A stretch of DNA of 48,557 nt from Acidobacteriaceae bacterium (GTDB taxonomy: Bacteria; Acidobacteriota; Terriglobia; Terriglobales; Acidobacteriaceae), in the NCBI GenBank assembly GCA_003165075.1, contig PLSM01000178.1, forward strand, positions 1 to 48,557, in the 5' to 3' direction. A program made the translations under genes and the position numbers. Positions within the stretch are counted from its first letter, which is position 1; the number at the start of each line of letters is the position of its first letter. Positions 15,657 through 22,284 of the stretch are shown one piece after another. Under the pieces are notes generated by a model. That model was given only the letters and a program-made list of their open reading frames with translations. It had not been told where the DNA came from and did no database searches.

Positions 15657-17219
15657 ATGATTCGATTTCTTTTGGCTATCCTGTTTATGGCGCTGCTCGG
15701 GAATCTTGATCTGCTTGCGCAAGACGGCTCGATAGTCGGTAAACCAATGGGCACCATTGAGCTGACCTCACCAGAGGGTTTGCGTGTCTCAATGAACAAC
15801 TACATGGAACACCGCGCCACTGCGGTCCTCGTTTTGTCGTCTCGCGACAAGGGTACGGAGACTGCGGCCGAAGAAATCGTGGCATTAAATGACAAGATTA
15901 CGGACCGCGGGATGTTGCTCATCGCGGTCTTCTCAGGAGACGAACTCACCGGTGATGAAGTTCGTCGCTACTGTCAATCCCACGGCTTCAACTTTCCCGT
16001 CTATCTGGATCCCGGAGGAAAGGTTGCCGGGAGGCTGGGCGCCCAGGTCACTCCGTCGGCTTTCCTGATCGATCATACGGGGAAGCTTGTGTTCTCCGGC
16101 TCAATCGATGGTTTGTCCGCGCCGGTGGCTGCATTGGATAGAGGTGCGGATCTCCCTCACTCCGAGGCCGCAGTGACCGAGACCCCCATAGGAACACTTC
16201 TTCCTAAGCGAGCCATCACAGATCCGTACGGCGGAATCGAATTCTCTTCTGAGCTCATCTTCAGCAAGATAGACGGCTATCCAGTGCATCATTGCTCTTC
16301 GATTACACTGGCTCCAAATGGCGACCTGCTTGTTTCCTGGTATGGAGGCAGCTACGAGTCATCCGAAGATCAGGTGCTCTTTCTATCTCGATTGACTAAG
16401 GGAACTCGCGTTTGGTCAAAGCCTGAGATTCTCGTGCGCAGCCCGGGAAGGCCACCGGGGAACGCAGTGCTCTTCACCACAGCAGACAAGCGTGTATGGC
16501 TGGTGTGGGGCCGTATGGAAGGCACGCAGCCCATGCTTCGCGGTACTGGTTGGGATGCATGCAGCCTATTTTTCCGAACCTCCAAAGATAGCGGAATTAC
16601 TTGGACGGAAGACAAGCCCTTTTTCCACGACACGCTTGGCTGGCTGCCTCGTAATTTGACGATCACGTTGACTGACGGAACGCTGCTCCTACCTTTGAGC
16701 GACGAACGCAATGGAAATGGAGTTGACCTCTCATTCTTTTTGGCAACCAAAGATAACGGTGCCACCTGGTTCCGCAGCGGGATTATGCGCGGAGGAGAGC
16801 AGCCCACAATTGTTCAGCGCGCAGACGGCTCACTTCTCGCTTATCTCCGCGTTCGTCCAAATATCGTTGCAGCGGAATCACGCGACAGTGGAGCAACCTG
16901 GAGCACGCCGGCAGCCACAAAGTTGAATAACCCGAATGCAGGAATCTCGATGTGTCGTCTCAAGAATGGCCATCTGCTTCTCGTCTTCAATGATCAAGAC
17001 GATTCCCGCTCGCCGCTGCACATTGCGCGCTCCACAGATGAAGGTCGCACTTGGAGCGAGCCGCTGATAGTCGAGACTAACCCGGGCGAATACTCCTACC
17101 CTTCCATCTTCCAGGCGCCGGATGGCAAGATTCACCTCATTTACACGTTCCGCAGATATTCCATCAAGCATGTCGAAATGAATGAAGATTGGCTCACGCA
17201 GATGGAGCGGCCCGACTGA
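15657..17219 (+). CDS. Exported thioredoxin-fold / BNR sialidase-like fusion protein
   Basis: A 520-residue protein in two parts. Residues 1-21 are a signal peptide. Residues 23-160 form a thioredoxin/AhpC-like fold, recognisable from VTPSAFLID (131-139) with its cis-Pro, but the active-site CxxC position (around 62-66, SRDKG) has no cysteine, so it is probably redox-inactive. Residues 190-510 are a six-bladed BNR/sialidase-like propeller with four Asp boxes (S/T-x-D-x-G-x-T-W) at 309-316, 364-371, 408-415 and 459-466. GGGGGAG sits just before the ATG, with very short spacing. BNR_2 proteins of this type are often annotated exo-sialidases, but many act on other glycans and the Arg triad was not confirmed. 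Last gene of the tight operon. Confidence 0.8.
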   Translation: MIRFLLAILFMALLGNLDLLAQDGSIVGKPMGTIELTSPEGLRVSMNNYMEHRATAVLVLSSRDKGTETAAEEIVALNDKITDRGMLLIAVFSGDELTGDEVRRYCQSHGFNFPVYLDPGGKVAGRLGAQVTPSAFLIDHTGKLVFSGSIDGLSAPVAALDRGADLPHSEAAVTETPIGTLLPKRAITDPYGGIEFSSELIFSKIDGYPVHHCSSITLAPNGDLLVSWYGGSYESSEDQVLFLSRLTKGTRVWSKPEILVRSPGRPPGNAVLFTTADKRVWLVWGRMEGTQPMLRGTGWDACSLFFRTSKDSGITWTEDKPFFHDTLGWLPRNLTITLTDGTLLLPLSDERNGNGVDLSFFLATKDNGATWFRSGIMRGGEQPTIVQRADGSLLAYLRVRPNIVAAESRDSGATWSTPAATKLNNPNAGISMCRLKNGHLLLVFNDQDDSRSPLHIARSTDEGRTWSEPLIVETNPGEYSYPSIFQAPDGKIHLIYTFRRYSIKHVEMNEDWLTQMERPD

Positions 17220-17704
17220 CCGAGAGTCATTGTCTTGATCTTGTCTTGTTCTAACCAGACCCCGTGGCCGCCGAACTATTGCTTTGGCCTCGACGTATTC
17301 CCTTGCCTGCCGTCAAACCCGGCACTTCTTGTTCTTCGCTAGTTATAGGATGATCTGATGAGCCATTTGTTTCGGACAGACCTGATCGACGAATTGATTA
17401 CCCATTGCCTCACCTGCAGTTGGTGCTTTGTAAATGCCACGTCAGATGATGAGTCTGAAGGGGATTGGATATCATTTGATCTTCCGTCCTCAATAGGACC
17501 ACTACGGAGGCACGATCACTCGAGTGGCATAGGACATTTGGAATTATCTTTCCTCTGCGGGTGAAGCAGCTTCATCAAGGCGGGAGAGGTGAATCCGTGC
17601 ATGGATAGAACTTGTATTCTCAACTTCGCGGCTGCCATGCCTCCAGTCTCGCTATAGATCACACGAGCAGGAATCGAAAGGCAATCGCTCAGAGGATCTC
17701 CACC
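17220..17704. other. Intergenic region before the APC permease
   Basis: About 485 bases. One 68-codon frame at 17358-17564 has only a weak upstream AGGAT and unfamiliar sequence, so I do not call it. A 10-base palindrome, cactcgagtg (17517-17526), might be an operator half but is short. No terminator hairpin was recognised after the sialidase-like gene. Confidence 0.4.
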
Positions 17705-19114
17705 ATGACACAACAAAGCCAAACAGATACTTCATCGGCCGATTCTGCAACTGGTGCAGTTCGACTTAGTCGCACGCTGGGTTTGTGGAACCTCATCATC
17801 ATCGGCATGGTGATCATCCAGCCGACAGCGCCAATGGGAATCTACGGCGTGATTAGTAATAAGGCCCATGGCCACGTTGTCACCACAATTCTCATTGCCA
17901 TGATCGCTATGCTTTTCACGGCAATCAGCTATGGGAGAATGGCGCGCATCTACCCCAGTGCCGGCTCTGCTTACACTTATGTGGGCCAGGAAATGCACTC
18001 CGCTCTCGGCTATGTTGTGGGCTGGGGCATGGTGATGGATTATCTTCTGAATCCCCTAATCTGTACGGCTTTTTGTGCAAAGGCCGCGATGAATATTCTT
18101 CCTGGCCTGTCCTACTATGTTTGGATCTTGATCTTTGCTGGCTTCTTTACCTGGGTGAATCTGCGCGGCATTAAGACCTCAGCGCAATTGAATGAAGCCC
18201 TGTGCGGCGGAATGGTAATCGTCGTCATGTTGTTTCTCGGCAGTGTAGTTCGCGCAGTGTGGCACGTTCACCACGATCCTGGTTTCTTCACTCATCCGTT
18301 CTATCAGCCAGGCGCGTTTTATCCGTCAAGCATCTTTGCCGGCACATCCGTCGCCGTACTTACATATATTGGTTTCGACGCCGTCTCCACTCTGTCGGAG
18401 GAGGTTGAGAATCCGCGGCGCAACATCCTTCTCGCGACTGTCCTGGTCTGTTTGATTACCGGCCTATTGTCCGGACTTGAAGTCTATGCCGCACAGCTTA
18501 TTTGGGGGTCTAAGCCGTTCCCGACCGATCAGGTCGAATCGGCCTTTGCCCTTCTCTCGCGTCAGGCTGGAGGCGCAATCCTTTTTCAGATTGTCAACTT
18601 CACACTCTTGGTGGCAAACCTGGGCTCGGGCATGGGCTCGCAACTTGCTGCTGGTCGGCTTTTGTACGGCATGGGGCGCGGTAATGCCCTTCCCAGGGCA
18701 ATCTTCGGTGTGATCGAACCGAAACAACACGTTCCGCGCAACAATATCATGATCGTTGGATTCTTTGCGCTTGCTGGAGCGGGCATTCTTGAGTTCTTCG
18801 CAGACAGGCTGGGCGGTGGCGCATACGAAATAGGTGCTGAGGCGCTCAATTTCGGTGCCTTCATAGCCTTCATGGGCGTCAATGCCTCGTCATTCGTTCA
18901 CCATTGGCGGCATAAACGAAGCCGGAATCTGAGCGGCCTGATCGTGCCTGCTCTTGGTTTCCTGATTTGTGCCTTTATCTGGGTTCATCTCAGCCGCCCA
19001 GCGCTACTGTTAGGCGCCATATGGATGGTTACCGGCATCAGTTACGGGGCATATCGCACGCACGGATTCCGCGCCGAGCTGATCAGCTTCGAGATTCCTC
19101 CAGACGAGGCTTGA
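17705..19114 (+). CDS. APC-superfamily amino acid/polyamine permease
   Basis: A 469-residue membrane protein with about twelve helices. LGLWNLIIIGMVIIQPTAPM in TM1 and SYGRMARIYPSAGSAYTYVG in TM2-3 are typical of the APC superfamily, close in style to putrescine/amino acid importers. GFDAVSTLSEEVENPRRNI in the TM6-7 region is the other family signature. The start is ATG 17705 with GAGGAT upstream; the reading from 17612 adds an implausible polar lead. It is 485 bases beyond the sialidase-like gene, so it probably has its own promoter. Transport of an amine or amino acid, possibly from glycoprotein breakdown, is plausible but not shown. Confidence 0.87.
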   Translation: MTQQSQTDTSSADSATGAVRLSRTLGLWNLIIIGMVIIQPTAPMGIYGVISNKAHGHVVTTILIAMIAMLFTAISYGRMARIYPSAGSAYTYVGQEMHSALGYVVGWGMVMDYLLNPLICTAFCAKAAMNILPGLSYYVWILIFAGFFTWVNLRGIKTSAQLNEALCGGMVIVVMLFLGSVVRAVWHVHHDPGFFTHPFYQPGAFYPSSIFAGTSVAVLTYIGFDAVSTLSEEVENPRRNILLATVLVCLITGLLSGLEVYAAQLIWGSKPFPTDQVESAFALLSRQAGGAILFQIVNFTLLVANLGSGMGSQLAAGRLLYGMGRGNALPRAIFGVIEPKQHVPRNNIMIVGFFALAGAGILEFFADRLGGGAYEIGAEALNFGAFIAFMGVNASSFVHHWRHKRSRNLSGLIVPALGFLICAFIWVHLSRPALLLGAIWMVTGISYGAYRTHGFRAELISFEIPPDEA

Positions 19115-19529
19115 CCGAGCAAGTGAATCACATATGCGCGAAGCCACTGCCTCAATCAACTCATACTTACCGGTCCCACTTCTCAGCCTATCCATCATTA
19201 ACCTCGAAGGGTGAACCGCCGCCCTCTCCCTGCCTTGCTGATGGAAGTCGCTCCAAGGGATTAACGAACTGGATTCGGCATCGTTGAGGGGAATGTGTCT
19301 TAAGTGGAACACTAACTGCACGCGGGCCGCAAAGCTGCAGGCCAAGGCGCGTCAGAGAGACTGAGTGGGAAGGAAGAAAAGCGGCAGAGATGAGTCTATT
19401 GCCCCTGACAATGTCGCTGCCCCATTTCTGAGGGCACAAGACGTTTGGGGCCGATGAGCGGGTTTTCTCGGGTTCAGATGTGCGCCCGAACTGCGTTACA
19501 CTCTGGTTAAAGCCTACGCTGAGAATCTT
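19115..19529. other. Intergenic region upstream of the J-module/WG-repeat gene
   Basis: A 415-base gap with no convincing coding frame. It includes, close to its end, the 11-base motif shared with the next paralogue's upstream region. Nothing else was recognised. Confidence 0.4.
19493..19503 (+). promoter_or_regulatory. Shared upstream motif with TACACT -10 candidate (first paralogue)
   Basis: GCGTTACACTC ends 26 bases before the ATG of the WG-repeat gene. The identical 11 bases end 24 bases before the ATG of the clamp-like paralogue. TACACT (19497-19502) is a fair sigma-70 -10 box. No good -35 is seen here. The leader would be only about 20 bases long, with no strong Shine-Dalgarno sequence. 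Confidence 0.45.
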
Positions 19530-21980
19530 ATGGCCAGAGAAGTCGCTCCTTTACTGACACGGGAAGAAGAAGAGCTCGCCGCCAAGCAGGATGAATTGGC
19601 CGCGCAGGAAGCGCAGCTTGTTGAGGCGGAGCTATCTCTTGCGAGTCTCAAAGCCGAATTGGCCGCATTTAGGGGTCTCTACCTTCGCCGCGTGGGAGTT
19701 CTCTACGCGGAACTGGACGAGTGGAAGGCGCGGCTAGCTGAGATCAGGGCCGAACAGGCTGCAACTCCCGAGCTAAAGTCCAAGGCAGCCGAAGCGCGGG
19801 CGCAGGCTGAAGAGTCGCATTCTGAGGCATATAGTGAGGCCGCGGAAGTTCAAGCGTTCGCTCCATCAGAAAAATTGAAGAGGCTCTATAGGGAGGCCGC
19901 GGCCCAAGTTCACCAAGGTCCCGGCGCAGACGAACTCGACCGGATACGGAGTGAGCGCCTGATAGGCGAAGCCAACGCAGCTTATACGGCATGCGACGAA
20001 GATTGGCTGCAGCGCATTCTTGCCGGTCTCAAAACTGACCCGATGGCCGTACGGCGAAATGGAAACAGCGCGGATCTGATTCTTCCTCAGGTTAAGTTGA
20101 ACCAATATCAGGTCAGTCGCGCAGCAATCGAGCACGAGTTGGCTTCTCTAAAGGCGAGCGAGATCGCTTTGCTTCGGCAGGATGTGCAAGGCCCACAACA
20201 AGAGGCGCGAGACTTATTATCAGAAATTGCGGCCGTAGTCCGCGAACAGATTGCAGAGACGAAAAAGGAATTTGATGATCAATCTCAAAAGGCTTCGCCG
20301 AACCTGAAATCGCAGTGTATCAAGGAACGTCCCAATCCATTGGCCCCGGATACGGAGCCGCTTTGCATTGCTAAAGTAAAGCTCAATGGCAAATGGGGAT
20401 ACCTGGGTACGGATGGAAGGTTTATTGTGCACCCCAGCTTCGGCTGTTTAGGCGAGTTTAGTTGCGGGCGAGCATCGTTCTCATATTCTTCAGACTATGG
20501 CGAGGGTACATGGGGTTATCTGAATCTGGATGGAGAGGAAGTTATAGCCCGACAGTTTGGACCAGCCTCGACCATTCCCAAGGGTCTAGTTAACTGGGAC
20601 TTTGTTGATGGACTTGCCCTCGTCCTGTTCGAAGGCCGGTTTGGCTATATTGCTATGGATGGAGCCTTCGCTGTTAAGCCTGTATATGAAGATGCCCGCC
20701 CGTTCTTCAAGGGTGCAGCCCCCGTCAAGCTCAATGGTAAATTTTGCTTTATTGACAAATCGGGTAAGCGTATCGGGAACGCTTGCGATTATATTGATCA
20801 TTGGCAAACGTTTCGCTCAAAAGAGGAAGTAGTACCGGCACAACTGGAGAAAAAGTGGGGATTCATCAATTATCGAGGTGATTTTATAATTGAGCCGGTC
20901 TACGACCGAATAGAAGCAACAGAGTGCGGCAACATTTGGTCTGCATTTTCGGGAGAAAATATAGACCTCCTTGATAACCGCGGAAACATTGCATCGCACC
21001 TAATTCGTGATCAATACTGGGGAGATGTTATCTGTTACGATCCAGAGGAGAAGTTGATCGAGATTGAACAATGCTATTCGACCTCTGACGAATCACCGGG
21101 CCGTCTTATCCTAAATGAAGATGGAAATCACATCGCATGTGAAGGTGACTGCCGGAAGATAGGTATCTTTCGTGACGGGGCCTGTCCTGTTTTTGAGAGA
21201 GAAGATAGCTACTATATCAACAAGCGCGGAGAAAGAATAACTGAAGCCTCCCTTCAGGCGGTCGGTGATTTTCGCTTTGGCAAAGGAATCGTACGGCGAG
21301 AGGGTCTTTACGGCTACATCGATAGCAAGGGAAATCTCCTGACTCCAGCGCGTTTCAAATATGCGCATGGATTCTTGGATCAATATGCACAAGTACTCAC
21401 TTTGGGCGGCGAATGGATTTGGATCAACAGCAGTGGAGATGCAGTTGCGGCGCCTCTGTTCAAGGAAAATGGGAAGTGTGGCCTAGGTCTTGAGGCGTGG
21501 CCATTCCAGAGGCCTGAACAGGGCTGGAGTACGTCTCGAGAGTTTCGGGAGGGATTCTGCCGAGTCGAATTGGACGGAAGATACGGCTTTGTGGACACCG
21601 GGTGCCGAGTCGTGGTTGAGCCAAGATTCGATGAGGTGAGGGATTTTAGTGGTGGCGTTGCGGCGGTGAAGGATACAAGTGGCAAGTGGGGATATGTAAA
21701 CACAGATGGAGATGTTATTACTGTGCCGAGATTTGATGAAGTCAGAGATTTCACCGATGAGTTGGCAGCTGTTAAGGATGATCGTGGCAAGTGGGGTTAT
21801 GTAGATAAGGCTGGAGAGATTACTGTTGAGCCACAATTCGACGCTGTCGGGTATTTTTCTAGTGGCCTTGCTGCCGTAAAGGTTGTAAGCGGAAAGTGGG
21901 GCTATATGAACACAGTTGGCGAGATCGTGATATCGCCTGAATATGAGTATGCGGGATATTTCCGTCCGATCAAGAGATAA
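19530..21980 (+). CDS. Coiled-coil / degenerate J-domain / WG-repeat protein
   Basis: An 816-residue cytoplasmic-looking protein (no signal peptide or membrane helix). Residues 10-75 form a long Leu/Ala/Glu-rich coiled coil. Residues 114-165 resemble helices II-III of a J domain, but the HPD tripeptide that activates Hsp70 is HQG (128-130). Residues 190-250 form a second coiled coil. From about 283 to the end there are a dozen or so WG-type repeats, clearest as NGKWGYLGTDG, SGKWGYVNTDG, RGKWGYVDKAG and SGKWGYMNTVG, spaced about 35-45 residues, with degenerate copies in the middle. The first 250 residues align without gaps to the next gene (32 of 40 identical at 21-60 by hand count). No strong ribosome site precedes the ATG. 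Function unknown; WG repeats are usually binding scaffolds. Confidence 0.85.
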   Translation: MAREVAPLLTREEEELAAKQDELAAQEAQLVEAELSLASLKAELAAFRGLYLRRVGVLYAELDEWKARLAEIRAEQAATPELKSKAAEARAQAEESHSEAYSEAAEVQAFAPSEKLKRLYREAAAQVHQGPGADELDRIRSERLIGEANAAYTACDEDWLQRILAGLKTDPMAVRRNGNSADLILPQVKLNQYQVSRAAIEHELASLKASEIALLRQDVQGPQQEARDLLSEIAAVVREQIAETKKEFDDQSQKASPNLKSQCIKERPNPLAPDTEPLCIAKVKLNGKWGYLGTDGRFIVHPSFGCLGEFSCGRASFSYSSDYGEGTWGYLNLDGEEVIARQFGPASTIPKGLVNWDFVDGLALVLFEGRFGYIAMDGAFAVKPVYEDARPFFKGAAPVKLNGKFCFIDKSGKRIGNACDYIDHWQTFRSKEEVVPAQLEKKWGFINYRGDFIIEPVYDRIEATECGNIWSAFSGENIDLLDNRGNIASHLIRDQYWGDVICYDPEEKLIEIEQCYSTSDESPGRLILNEDGNHIACEGDCRKIGIFRDGACPVFEREDSYYINKRGERITEASLQAVGDFRFGKGIVRREGLYGYIDSKGNLLTPARFKYAHGFLDQYAQVLTLGGEWIWINSSGDAVAAPLFKENGKCGLGLEAWPFQRPEQGWSTSREFREGFCRVELDGRYGFVDTGCRVVVEPRFDEVRDFSGGVAAVKDTSGKWGYVNTDGDVITVPRFDEVRDFTDELAAVKDDRGKWGYVDKAGEITVEPQFDAVGYFSSGLAAVKVVSGKWGYMNTVGEIVISPEYEYAGYFRPIKR

Positions 21981-22284
21981 GGTAAGTTATCAGCCTTCGA
22001 CGCAGAATCGGATTGATACGACGTCGCGACACTCGCTCTCATTGAGTGACAGGAAACCTGGGATAGCCAATCCGAGCTCACAATGAACCCACAAACAAGA
22101 CAAATTCTTGCTCTTATAATTGAGGCACGTTACCTCAGAGTGTTACTAAGCTAGTCGTCAGCCGCTTAAGCCTGAAGGGAGCTAATCAGAGGATGGGCCG
22201 CGCCATTCACGGGGTGACAGTTGGAAATGATTGCGCACTGGACGAGCCGGCGTTACACTCACTTCAACTTTGTTTTCTTCTACC
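21981..22284. other. Intergenic region between the two J-module paralogues
   Basis: 304 bases with no coding frame of note. A short hairpin, TGAGG-7-CCTCA, occurs near 22122-22138. The end carries a promoter candidate for the second paralogue. There is no obvious terminator, so read-through from the first gene is possible. Confidence 0.4.
22231..22260 (+). promoter_or_regulatory. Putative promoter of the clamp-like gene with shared motif
   Basis: TTGCGC (22231-22236), a 17-base spacer and TACACT (22254-22259) form a reasonable sigma-70 promoter. TACACT is embedded in GCGTTACACTC (22250-22260), the sequence repeated before the first paralogue. The predicted leader is about 20 bases with no Shine-Dalgarno sequence before ATG 22285. 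Confidence 0.5.

Noticed and set aside
17358..17564. 68-codon frame between the sialidase-like and permease genes
   Set aside because: Only a weak AGGAT upstream and unfamiliar, uneven composition; nothing supports translation.
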